Shown here in pieces: positions 11,454-21,840 of a stretch of 64,000 nt of DNA. This DNA is from Adiantum capillus-veneris (lineage: Eukaryota; Streptophyta; Polypodiopsida; Polypodiales; Pteridaceae), in contig CM043966.1 in NCBI GenBank assembly GCA_014529385.2, positions 105,163,087 to 105,227,086 of the forward strand. The letters run 5' to 3'. Position numbers and translations under genes: made by a program. A model generated the notes under the pieces. The model saw only the letters and a list, made by a program, of their open reading frames with translations. It had not been told where the DNA came from and did not search any database. Position 1 is the first letter of the stretch; every line of letters begins with the position of its first letter.

Positions 11454-11677
11454 CCCCCCCCCCCCCCCCCCCCCAACTTCTATAGCAATCTCCCTTGTCA
11501 TTTCTAGTGCTCCCCTTGCCCTTTCCATGTGCACACTCTCTCGGTGCGGCATTACTTGCGGTGAGTTTCCGTGCCCCTTCGATCGGTGGTACATGCTAGG
11601 AGCAACTTGAGTATGAGGAGATCCCTCATGATAGATACAAGATCTAGTGGCTGTCCATTACGGAGAGGAGGTTGACA
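10935..11677 (+). repeat. LTR of Copia element C2, copy A
   Basis: Starts TGTTAGAGTT and ends GACA immediately before a PBS-like site. It aligns throughout with the copy-B LTR (43816-44595). It contains the TCATTGTAGAGCTTCAT-type block and CT-rich segments; a (CT)n tract at 11405-11450 runs into 24 C (11451-11474), which copy B lacks. A small Gly/Arg-type ORF on the minus strand is a repeat artefact. Confidence 0.8.
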
Positions 11678-11690
11678 TGATATCGGAGCC
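11678..11690 (+). promoter_or_regulatory. Degenerate tRNA-iMet primer-binding site (C2 copy A)
   Basis: TGATATCGGAGCC directly after the LTR end. The usual plant Copia PBS is TGGTATCAGAGCC, so this has a few mismatches. Copy B has the better preserved TGGTATCAGATCC at the same place. Confidence 0.75.
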
Positions 11691-11869
11691 ACGACATGCT
11701 CTTGAATCGGATTGGTGATTTGTGTGAGTTTTTGATACACTGAATTTTAGGAACAAAAAGAGATGGTTTGAAATTATTTCTATGTTTTTCATTCATTTAA
11801 AGATGATTTCAGCTATAGTGGGTAGATTTGTAGATTTTCTCACTTCTACCTCGACCTAGTCTTGTCACA

Positions 11870-13025
11870 TGCCCAAGATCTTCAACACCATAGAGAGGAG
11901 TGATGATTTTGACAGGTCATGACAAAGTACACAATGAGGACACAATTGGCACTGTTGGTGAACCACCCATCAACAAGGAGTGGGGAGATTGGACCCAGTT
12001 CTACTTTGGCGTAGGTAATAACCAATCAAGAAACCTAACCTTCCTACTTTTCCCTCAAATTGGCAATTGAATGGAGACAACTATGCCATTTGGAAAGCTA
12101 CCATGATGTTGGTCTTTGACTCTTACGAGCTTGGAGATTTTTTCTTGAGCAACTTTCAAAAGCCAAAGGACCCTACGGGAGCAAAGTTATGGGAGCATGT
12201 CAATGCTTGAATCCGGTATTTCATTATCCTCAACAATACACCATCATCAACCACATATGATTGATGAAAGATGCAAAGTTGATTTGGGATCGGCTTTCTT
12301 CATTTTATGATTGAGTTTATCCAATGAAGCGGACAACCCTCAAGGTGTAGTTGATGAGCTTGGATGCAAAGAATTCTTCCATGCGGGATCACATCAACAA
12401 GATGCAGGAGCTTCAACAAGAGATACTTCATATGGGAAAGCTTATCAATTCAAAGGATATGGTTATCAATTCAGAGGATATGGCCATCTGGCTTTTGGAC
12501 CAATCGTTTTCTCGGTACACCAACATCTATTCTTCATTGATTACAAATGGCCGGTTGAATACTATCAGTTGGGATGGAATTGTTCCAATGGTAATGGACC
12601 AGGAGGAGCTGTTCAATACGGGGATGAAATCATGCTCCAAAGCCTTGATTGGTTCTTTCAACAACAACAATAAGCCAAAGGGTAAGAAGAAAAGCAACAA
12701 CATCAAAGAGAAGAAGAGTGATGTGATTCTGAGCGGGAAGCCTTGAAGGTGGAACTGCATTGCAACAATTGCTTTGAAAAGGGACATTATTAGAGGAAGC
12801 ATCCAAAGCGAGTTGGAGATGCTTCAACTTCTTTGGTGACAGTGGTGTAGTCACTGGCCTTTATTCATTTGGAGATTCTTCCCTCAAGGACTCTCCAGAA
12901 ACATCAGAGGTTGAGTTGAATCTTGCAAGTCGAGATGATCGTGATTAGATTTTGGATAGTGGTGCTTCACAGCACATGACACCTTTGTAGGATCTTTTGT
13001 CCAACATGAAATGACACTATGGTAC
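11870..13025 (+). pseudogene. gag: Ty1/Copia gag-protease start (C2 copy A, 5' piece)
   Basis: Gag is readable across several frames: LNGDNYAIWKATMMLVF near 12070, then LWEHVNA, MKDAKLIWDRLSSFYD and DHINKMQELQQEILHMG. A Lys-rich stretch leads to a zinc knuckle with LHCNNCFEKGHY (CX2CX4H) near 12755-12800. The protease start ILDSGASQHMTPL, preceded by a stop, follows near 12955. Several stops and frameshifts show it is dead. The reading breaks at 13025, where G1a is inserted, and resumes at 29578. Copy B (44.6-46.2 kb) gives the uninterrupted order. Confidence 0.87.
13021..13025. other. Target-site duplication, left copy (GGTAC) of G1a
   Basis: GGTAC precedes the TGTTGG end of G1a, and AGTAC at 29573-29577 follows its CTAACA end. 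The uninterrupted Copia copy reads TATGGTACCATCTTC at 45928-45942, so a single GGTAC was duplicated. One base has since changed in the right copy. Confidence 0.88.
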
Positions 13026-13952
13026 TGTTGGACGGATACGCCGCGACGGACGTCAGCACAGCGAGAACTCACCTAACAAGATTTGTCAGTTAAGGAGGAA
13101 GCTCGACCCGCAGGCACGTGGAAGCAAGCATAGGGTGTCAACCTACACTCGACCGACTCCTAACTAATTCCTACAGAGGTCTCTACCCAATGTCTAAGTC
13201 ACAGCCTTCAAGAGTGCATAGAGGAAACTTCCTACAACGCTTTGTAGAGCCGAACACCCATCAAACAATCTCGAAACACCACAGAACTTAAAGGAGACCT
13301 ACTAACACCAATAGGTCGCTCTCCCTAAGGTCTATGAACCAAAACCCGAACCCAAAAAACCCGATGCAAAATCACATAGGATGTCTGGCCGAAATTCGCA
13401 AGTCTTCATTTTCAAAATCTAAAGTGCCTAATGTGTAGCTCTACTCAATCTGAACGCATGGATATGCTGCAATGCAAAATCGGACAACGTATGCTCACCG
13501 AATCACCACATGAAGATCGTAGATGGAGCTCGCAAAACCGGACCGTACACGCGCAATCTAGGTATCGGCGCGTAGCTCTCGTTGGGGGCAACATGCTGCA
13601 TTTCTCTGCACTTGATTCCAACCACAGGTGCACATGTAGCGTCAAGATGAAGCTCACACTCTCTCTCGTACACAGTATGCTCACTCACAGACTTCAAAAC
13701 TTTTTAAAATGACAAAAGGTTTTTTCATTAAGGTCAAAAAGTGGTATAAATATCTTACAATTCTCAAACCCTAAAGTTCCAAATTAACCATCTACTCAAT
13801 CTAAATGTCAAAACTGGGATACAATCTGGACACTTCTGTAAGCCCCAATATTTACAAGGTGAAATGTCGGGTTTTCTCAATAAATGAATAATTACAAAAA
13901 ATGATAATCTGCCGAGCAGTCAATTTCCGTAGGGTGTGTCCAGCTTCTAACA
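13026..13952 (-). repeat. 3' LTR of G1a (927 bp)
   Basis: Left end TGTTGGACGGATACG, right end AGCTTCTAACA, abutting a polypurine tract on the coding strand. Its last ~344 bp match 29223-29572; its first ~580 bp match 56101-56682 in G1b. It carries a half-site of the leader palindrome, TAGGATGTCT near 13377-13386. Confidence 0.92.
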
Positions 13953-13966
13953 CTCCCCCCCTCCTT
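13953..13966 (-). promoter_or_regulatory. Polypurine tract of G1a (plus-strand primer)
   Basis: On the coding strand this is AAGGAGGGGGGGAG, directly against the TGTTAGAAGC start of the 3' LTR. This is the expected site and composition for a retrotransposon PPT. G2 (30837) and G3 (52063) have the same arrangement. Confidence 0.9.
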
Positions 13967-13969
13967 GCT

Positions 13970-13987
13970 CATGTCGTCCCTGACATG
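13970..13987 (-). other. Hairpin beside the polypurine tract (G1a)
   Basis: CATGTC-GTCCCT-GACATG: a perfect 6-bp stem with a 6-base loop a few bases upstream of the PPT on the coding strand. The homologous G2 site (30852-30873) has CTTGTC/GACAAG, a compensatory change that keeps the pairing; G3 (52077-52096) also pairs perfectly. Confidence 0.75.
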
Positions 13988-14004
13988 GCTGTTGAGCTGC
14001 GTCT

Positions 14005-17000
14005 TCATCTTATGGTCTCTCGCATCTTGATCAGTGACTCGTATCTTGCATGTAAATCCAATAGTGTTGGGCCGAATATGTCGGTGCTGATGGTGAAGAA
14101 GCCGGTGTAGAAAGCTTCTTCAAAGGCCCGGAGGTGATAGGATGACAAAAACATGATCCTTTGATACAATGCATGTATCACCTCCTTGGAAGGTTGACCA
14201 GACAGATCGTATGCACATCTGTAAGTATCTTGAAAGAAGAAGATACTGTCTGTCACCTGGCTCGGTTTGAATGTCTCGAAGACTACCAAAAGGGTTTTGA
14301 AAATCTTCCTCATCATTATGCAAGATAGGTCAGGGGAGCCAGTGAACAATTTGATGGCGCCCGTTAGGGTTTTCACCATGTATTGAACACTTATTCTGTC
14401 ACCTGCCTTCAAGATTGGCAGCTTCGGATAGTTTGGCCAAGTGGGTTGGCTTCTTTGTAGTATCTCCTGGGCCTTCCACATCCGCATCCTTGGTAGAGGG
14501 CAAAAGCTTAGGTTATCTCTGATGATTTTGGGTGCCTCTACCAAATGGATTAGGTACTGTGGATACTTCATCAGCCATGCCTTTCTCCACCTGGGCTGGG
14601 AGTCAACTATCAACTTTGCCCCTTCAGACTGGGAGATATCTGCTGTGTAGAGTGGCACTGTTGGCTCTTCTCTGATTCTCTTGTTGATGGTGGCGGCTTT
14701 GTACTTTAGCAGAGGATATGGGAGAGAGGGCTATAGCCATTCACGCCGGAGGTTGCTGGCGTCTATCTTCCGAATGGTCATGGATTTAAAAACCCTCTGC
14801 TCCCATTTCAAAGCTTCTTTGGCCGTTTCCCTGATTTCTGCTTCTATGGCCTTGCGCAACTTCTCTTCCTCTTCTTGTGTCAGATCTTGTGGCTCTTGAG
14901 AGGTTCCTACTAGGATTTCCTCTTGCATGGGTGTGTCCACAGGATCTGCCACATTTTCTAGGTCTATGCCTTCCATGGCTGCTAGCCCTGTGCTTGCTTG
15001 CTCTTCTGCCTGCTGTCCTCTCAGCTCTTCTATCTGCTTTTGGAGTGTCTGTTTCTCTGCTTCAGCTTCTTCTCCCATGTTCACGAGGAGGTCGTTCAAA
15101 TCGGCGTTTATCTTCTCCGCCTCCTCGAGCTTTCTCTTGATATTTTCTAGCTCATCTTGCATTGCTTTCTGCTCTTCTTCCATGAGTGTTTGCATAACCA
15201 CCGACCCTTCTGCCATCATCAACCTTTGCTTCTTCTCTAAGGTCAACTCTTTCTGGAGCTCTTTCATCTGTTCTTCATAGATCTGGCTCTCTGTAGTGGT
15301 GTGAGTCAAGCTAGTAGCTCTGACTCTGGCAGGAGATGCCCGTAGCGGCTGGATGGTTTGATCTTTAACTTTAAGCTGGTCCTTGAGCTCAAGGACCTCA
15401 TCCTGGCTGGCCTCCTGCTCTATTTCTACCTTCTCTTTGGCATTTCGCATGGCTTCAACTTCCTTGGACTCCTCAGCAAGTTGTAGGGTTAGGTTATCCC
15501 TTTCCATCTCTACATCTGTCAATGACTTGCTGAGTTGTCTATATTCCTCTTCGGCTCCTTGCAGTCTTTAAGCTGCTTCCTGATTTTCTCTTTCCATTTC
15601 CTGGCATCTTTGCAATGCCTTTGCTAGACTGGCTTACAGCTCTGCTTCTCTCTCCATCTGCCTTTGGCTTTGTTTTTGTAAAGTGTCAACTTCAAGCTTT
15701 ATCTACACTTCAGTGGATTTAAGAGTTGCCATTTCACTTTCTGAGGCCATTGATTGTGCTCTTAGCCCGGTTAGCTTTGTTATCACCACATCCCAATCAT
15801 TGGTGGGAGGGTGCAGGTCCACTATATCAGTGGCCATCTCCTTTAGCTCCACTAACTGCAGGCTCTACATTTTCTCTTTGGGCCCCGTGCTTGCCAAGTC
15901 AAATGCGTCTGTGGCAGCCTCTTCTTTTGTATATCCGGTAGCTAGTAGGTCTAGCAATGTGTTATACCTTGCTTCATTTGGCTCTGGCTGCTCACTTTTA
16001 GGCTTAGCCTCTTCCTTTGGTTCTTGCTCTTGGCTTTGTTCTTGCTTTGACTCTTCTTGGGCTTCTGGTTTGTCTTGCTCCTCTTGTGAAGGGCTACGAG
16101 GAGGTGGTGAGGGCGGTGGGCTCGACTCAGGGCTGGACGGTGGAGTTGTCGGTTTTTTCTTGAAATCCCTGTCCGCCTTTGTCTTCCTTTCTGTCTCTTG
16201 GCCTTCCTGCTTCTCTAGTAGTTGCCGTCTGACTTGCTCCACTTCTGCTTCCGTAAATGGTATATGTGGGGTATTTTCCGCTGTGGCATCCAGAATCTCA
16301 AAATTCTTAATGTAGTCATCAAATCTGTCTCTGTGCACCCTTCGGGATGATCCTGACATTGCTTCTAGAGACGGCTTCCATAGTTCATTCAAATCTCCTT
16401 TGAGGGCTCTTTCGGCCCTGAAACTTTTCACCGGCCGCTCTAGACGTGCCGCTTTCTGTGATTTAGTCTCTTTTACTGGCACTTGGACAGATTCCTTCTT
16501 TCCCTTCTTCAGCTCTGGCTGCTCTTCTTGCACGGTTTCTAGCCGGCGTTTCAAACGGGTTGCCACCCTTGGTGCTTTGGGCTGTTCGTCTTCCTTATCT
16601 TCCTTGAGCCTCAGCCAATCGTTCTGTGATGGAGGGTCAGGCCATCTCCCCTTGGCGTGCAATGCTCCATAAATCACCTTCGTGATTAGCTCAGCCGGCA
16701 CAATGTATGTGGGGTTCTTGTTGCCCATCTTCACCAGATTATCATGTATATAAGCTGCATAATTGATTACTTTCGGCTTGCTCTTCTGCATTGCCCAGGT
16801 GAATGTTGTGGCAATTGCTGCAGGCGGCATTCTGTACTTTTGTGGTCGCTTTGTACACATATGGAAGTATTGATTGTACAGCTGGCTCATGATTTCCACT
16901 TTGGGGTTGGCAATGTCTTCAAAGGTATAGTTGCCTTTCTTTTCGGTGTACACCTTTACTTTGTCTCTTCTTTTGGTTACACTATCCCCTTTGTTGGAGA

Positions 17001-17433
17001 GGTCTAGTGCAACTGCCACTACTCTCTCTATGATTAGAATCTCCGTGCCTGGCTTACCCTGCAGATCCGTTACTCTGGCTACTCCATCTTCTTTGATTGT
17101 CGTCACAAATTCCCATACTCTTTTTATGTCGATACCTGCCGGCACAGCTTCAAAATAATTGTGGAGATCAATCTTCTCCAGATACTCTGCCATCTTGCTT
17201 CTGACGAACTCATTGAGCTCCTGCGGTAGCATTGGTAGCTCTATCACATTTCCTTCAGTGTCTCTGAACACGCCCTGGTAAATCTTTAGATCATTTGACT
17301 CTAGCAGATCTTCTTGGATCGATGTGTTGGTTGGCTTTAGAGTTCCTTCTGGTATGACGAAGGGCTCTACTTCTTCCAAATAATCCTTTATGGATATCCG
17401 CTTCTTCTTTGCCGGTGACTTTGCGGCTGCCAT
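14005..17433 (-). pseudogene. Large 3' ORF in env position: N-terminal domain, coiled coil, conserved C-terminal domain
   Basis: One frame of about 1,143 codons from ATG at 17433, broken by five in-frame stops (15865-15867, 15703-15705, 15634-15636, 15568-15570, 14731-14733). All are TAG or TAA and fit decay of Gln or Trp codons. Residues 1-~270 look globular (start MAAAKSPAKKKR; later LELPMLP-like and VYTEKKGNYTFEDI segments). A Lys/Arg-rich then Pro/Glu/Ser-rich stretch follows to ~520. Residues ~640-820 are strongly heptad-like (ELQKELTLEKKQR, ELENIKRKLEEAEK). The last ~200 residues, including FTGSPDLSCIMMRKIF, match the G2 ORF. I see no signal peptide or membrane segment, so it is not a clear envelope protein. 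A loose likeness to the domain called 'putative plant transposon protein' is possible. It ends ~40 bp before the PPT. G1b keeps only the N-terminus (56690-57206). Confidence 0.8.
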
Positions 17434-20066
17434 AGATCCTGTTGCACTCAGTAGTCCGAAGTTAGCGTTTTTTCCATATCAGCTCAGAAAATGAGTTTTA
17501 ACTATCCAAATGACTTGAAAATTGAAAATAAAGCTTAAAAGAAACTTGTGAAACTGTGCATGTGCTCACAGTGCAATTCTGGCCAAAAATTTTCAGTTAG
17601 ACATCCTACGCGTAGGATGTCTTTTTCATCAGATTTGGGTGATACTTGACATGCTGGTGGTCCTTGGCCTGTACAACATGGCTATGTGCTTGGATTTGGA
17701 TTTGGGCATTAAAAAGTGGATTTTTGGGTTGATTCAGGCTCTAGGTTACAAATTGGGTAGAAAGTCCACAACAGGTAGCAAGTGATATTCAAATGGGTTG
17801 AAAATTGATATATGGGCTCATTGCACCATGGTAATGACTCCCATGATGTCATTCTTTGCACAGAAGTTCAAAAACATGCTGGAGACATCCTACGCGTAGG
17901 ATGTCTTTTTCATCAAAATGGCTTGGGATTTGTTCTGTGGGTAGTCCTTGGCATGTGGAACATGGCCATGCTGTTGGGTTTTGATTTGGACAAGAATTGA
18001 TGTTGGTAAGACCTTGTGTAGCGTTTTTGGGCTCAAAAAGTGTATCTTGAAGGTCTTGGGGGTCAAAAATGATTAGAATGGCTTCAAACTTGATATATGA
18101 GCTTTTGAAGATGATGTGATTAGATCTGGAATGGACAAACACCCTCTGTAGGCCAAAAATGTCAAATAGACATCCTACGCGTAGGATGTCTACTTCATCA
18201 ATTTTTGCAAGTAACCACACAGGTTGGTTGGCTATGTGCTCATGAATGTGTTGTGCAAGTTTCATGTGATTTGGACAAGATTTGGTAGGTCTATGGCCCA
18301 TTATTGCCTCTATGTCCTAACTTTGCGTTTTTTCATGCATATGAGGTCAATGTTGGTCCAAATGTGATGAAACTTGGTGGCTAGTATGTAAAGGCTATTC
18401 AAAAAATGTGTGTGATGAGAAATGTTGGGTTTCGTGCCTAGAAATGGCCTTGAGACATCCTACACGTAGGATGTCTCCTGATAATTTTTCCATGGAAACT
18501 GTCACTAGTGCCTGCCCTTAGTCCTCCTGAGTCCCTTTTAAGCCTAATTTCAACAAAAAAGTCAAATGGATAGAAAGTAACTCCCTGTGTGGATTTCAGA
18601 GCCTCCAAGCCGTTTTCTTGACTTTTGGAGTGCTTTTCGGCTATGAAATTTGTTGATGTTGGTCTCCATAGCTTCCCGATCCCTTGGGGATCCTTGCCGT
18701 ATGGTTTTTGTCGACTTTGGCTTCACGGAGCTCCATTTGGCAATTTGTCGCTCTAGAAGCACCCGTGGTTGCGTTTACATGTCTTCGATGACTTGTGGTG
18801 GTCTATCACCATAGGACTTGGTTGTTGATGGTTTAGGAAAGCCGCTCGTGAAGTTTGGTGGCAAACGGACATGCGGTTTGGCCGCGAGAGCTTTTTGACG
18901 CTTTGTGTGTCTGATGCCGTTTCTGAAGTTTAGTGCCGCTTCGGGTCACCTTTTGGTCATGTGGGCTACATAGACTTGTCGAGCATGTCGAGATGCTCCT
19001 ACCCATGAATTTTGGTAGCATTCGAGCGCCTTTCCGCCGATTTCTCATTTAGTGGCCTCTTGCGGGATTTTAGGAATTAGGGTTTTTCCCGATGGTTTTC
19101 TACTGCCTTTGGACATCCAAGACTAGTCTCCTATACTAGGGTAAGTTGCCGATGAAGTCTCGTTGCTTTTGGGTTAGCCGTTAGGTGGCCACTTCTACTT
19201 GTAGGTCTCTACTGCCCGCTTTGTGTGTGAACCCTACGCTAGTTTTCGCGACAAAACAACAAACATGCGCAAAAAGTTCAAGCCGTCCTCTCATATCTGA
19301 AGCATGTCGGGTAGTCGTGCGCATCGTAGAAGCTGCTGGAAGTTTTGCTCGCTCTAGGTGGCAGAAGCTCTCTCTCAAAGGTCAATAGTGAAAATGAGCC
19401 AAAAATGAGGTGAAAATTTCTTATAATGGAGGTCCCCGAACCACTTTTCATGAAATTTGACATGTGCTCCAACTTCTTGCGAGATGCGGTTAAGGCTCAA
19501 AAATTTCTTGATTTGGACTTCATTTGCCCTGTTTACCAAAAATTTGGCATTTTGGTCAAAATCTGGCCAAAACACGCTTTCTGCTCCAATCTCATAATTG
19601 CACCGCCACTGTACCATAGGTTGTCCTATAGTCACTGATCCTCCCCATATTTTTTGTTTTTCATTACGATCGTTTTTTGCCTGCTTTTTGTATTTTTGAA
19701 GTTTTATTGCCAGAAATTAGCAAAATTAAAAGGAAAATAGCAAATCAAACCCAGAATATCCCCAAAAATCATAATAAATAAAAAACATCATCGCAAAAAC
19801 ATTATATACACTCACATGTAATTTTTATGGCCGGATTTCTCTGTTTTACCAATATTTTGCTCGAAAAATGGCTATTTCTACTTATATACACACACCTAGG
19901 GGCTTGATTTGGTGTTTGGCCCCATATACCTGTAGATTCATGCTGTATAAGGACATATGTACTTGGGTTAGTCCAGAAAATTTTGCAATCAAAGAACAAC
20001 CCTTAAAGATAATTGAAAATCATGGCCTTTTTTGCTCTTTCTGCCATTGGGACCGCATTTGAGAAT
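17434..20066 (-). other. Internal leader of G1a (non-coding, ~2.6 kb)
   Basis: Lies between the internal polypurine tract and the 3' ORF. Short ORFs here are not conserved: the G1b counterpart (57207-59790) has single-base indels in the same segments, so I call it non-coding. It contains four 24-bp palindromes at a constant pitch, and a stretch near 18560-19100 that is well preserved between copies for no coding reason I can see. It may act as a leader or promoter for the 3' ORF; that is inference. Confidence 0.6.
17599..18476. repeat. Tandem ~285-bp repeats each headed by a 24-bp palindrome (internal leader, G1a)
   Basis: Half-site AGACATCCTACG followed by its reverse complement occurs at 17599-17622, 17883-17906 and 18168-18191 (perfect), and 18453-18476 (one central mismatch, ACACGT for ACGCGT). 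Start-to-start distances are 284, 285 and 285. Sequence between is recognisably related for the first units (TTTTCATCA after the palindrome; GTCCTTGGC and AACATGGC further on) but well diverged later, while the palindrome stays nearly invariant. Confidence 0.93.
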
Positions 20067-20082
20067 CCCTCCCCCCCCTCCT
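20067..20082 (-). promoter_or_regulatory. Internal (central-type) polypurine tract, G1a
   Basis: On the coding strand AGGAGGGGGGGGAGGG, the same composition as the terminal PPT. Counterparts occur at about 59797-59810 in G1b (interrupted) and 53515-53526 in G3, each next to a GCATT/AATGC-type inverted repeat. A role as a second plus-strand primer is inference. Confidence 0.6.
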
Positions 20083-20186
20083 AGCCGGAGTCCTCCCGGA
20101 CAACAAGGTATCGCCTCGGAGTATGTGCCATGCATAGGTTAAAAAAATAAATAAATTGTGCTAATGCTTGGCCGTGTAATGTGGCC

Positions 20187-21585
20187 CTATTTTTTGCATA
20201 CTCGGTCAATGCATGGAAAAATTAATGCGGTGCAAGAGAAGGGTATAAGCAAGATGCTTATTGGCATTCTCTGTCGAGGTTTCCTGTTTTCTTTGCAAGT
20301 AACAACTGTAACTCTACTGCTCTTTGTTTGATTGTCTTTCAGGCAAAGGTCGCTTGCTTTGTCGCTACTGTTGATATGGCCGTATTTGTCTCTTTGGAGA
20401 GAATTGGCTTGGCCGAAATGGCCGTAGACCGTATCTCTATTGCTTTCCATTGGTAGCTTGTCTTTGCCGATTTTTGTAGGTTTCTTGCTGCTTCCTTGGT
20501 TGCCACTGTTTTGTTGCTTATTGGCATCCACATAAGTCGATTTGCCGGTTGCAAATGCAGTTGTTCTCCTTCCGATGTTGCTTGTAGTGAAGGGAGTTCC
20601 TTTTGCTTTTGTTTCGGTATCCAAATGAGAGTCACATTTGAGTTATTGCTGAGAATTTTCTTTGGGATCCATATCTGTTTTATGCCCTTGGTGTTTGGTT
20701 GAATTATCTGCTTCTGTTGACTTCCTCCGTTGTCTTGTTTTCTGTCTGCCATGTCATTTCTATCCTTCCACATCCATACTTGTTTCTCTTGTTTTGGCAA
20801 CCTAGATCTTTGCACTGTGGTCGGTGACTTCGTATGTATGTAGTGAGCATGGTTGGCTTTTACCTGTTTGTTAGCCTTGGGTATGCTGTTGTTCTTTGGT
20901 GGCACCCTTGCTTTTGGCTCTTTTTCCAGTGATTGCATTGATGGCAGCTGATTATTCCGGGGTTACTGAGCAAAGGCTTTCACCTGTTGTTCTTGTCCAT
21001 GCTAAATTTTGACTGCATTCACATTCCAATCTATTTGCACATTGTACTCTTTTTGCCAAGGTTGTCCCAACAACATGGGGTGTTGTGTGCTTTCATCCTT
21101 GACTACATAAAACTTGTGTGGGTAAATATATTGATGTACTTGTACATGCAATATAGTCTAGCTCAATGTTTTCAACACTTGTGATGTACTACTTTCCAGC
21201 ACTTGTGGAGTAGGATGAAGTTGACCTGTGAGCTTGAGTTGTTTGTATAATCCGTAAGAGATTAAATTTGCTTGAGCTCCAGAATCAAGCAATGCCGTCG
21301 ATTGAACTTGGTTGCTACCCACTTTGACTTCAATTATTGGCTCCACTGTGTCATCATCAAACTTCGTTAGTCAAATGGCATTGATTCGCAATGGTGCTCC
21401 ACATTGTTGTTGTTGTCGTAGAAGTCTTCTTTTTGCATGTGTTCTTGTGCTTCTGCTTGAGCTTCTTCTTGTACCCTCTGTTTTTCCTTCATTCGTTGTT
21501 TTCCTTGATGGATTTGTTGAAGCATATCCTATGTTAGTGGTAAATGATATTTCTTTAATCGACACCCACTCATCCAATTTGGCAT
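20187..21585 (-). pseudogene. Second retropepsin ORF with W-I-P-K repeats (G1a)
   Basis: Homologous to the better-preserved ORF at 60272-61303. It begins with MPNW at 21585, right after the integrase C-terminus. A one-base deletion in the Gln/Lys-rich linker breaks the frame. The protease segment then reads STALLDSGAQANLISYGLYK (21346 on) with the D-S-G-A active-site motif and later MLLGQPWQKEY. The following segment (20938-20339) is basic and carries QIWIPKK, LIWIPKQ and LMWMPIS, a repeated W-[IM]-P pattern. No second catalytic domain is seen. The ORF is separate from the gag-pol protease at 23884. After 20339 another frame stays open to 20187, probably by chance. Confidence 0.75.
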
Positions 21586-21589
21586 TTCT

Positions 21590-21840
21590 TCACATGTTAA
21601 TGTAGCAAGCTTGACAGCTCCGCTTTGCGATAGATCGCTAATCACAAAGGGTCCATCCCTCGCTTTTTAAGTTTCTTGGCATGTTGCTTCAAAGTATAAA
21701 CAAGTACATAATCACTTGTTTTGAACTCTTTTGTGCGCACATGTTTGTCAAAAAACTCTTTTTGTCTTCTCTTTTTAGCATAGATCGAAGCTACACCTCT
21801 AAAGCAAAGTTCATCTAGCTTTTCAAGGTCATCTATTCTT
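21590..21840 (-). pseudogene. pol: Integrase C-terminal fragment (G1a)
   Basis: Reads LEKLDELCFRGVASIYAKKR and FFDKHVRTKEFKTSDYVL in one or two frames, matching the intact tail at 61273-61600 in G1b. It is joined directly to RT sequence at about 21838-21844, so RNase H and the whole integrase catalytic core are missing. Stops and a frameshift follow. Confidence 0.85.

Noticed and set aside
14005-17433. Envelope protein
   Set aside because: Position fits, but no signal peptide, transmembrane segment or furin-like site is visible. Kept as an unnamed coiled-coil ORF.
17599-18476. CRISPR array
   Set aside because: Regular spacing of palindromes suggested it, but spacers of ~260 bp, a eukaryotic retrotransposon context and diverged homologous spacers exclude it.
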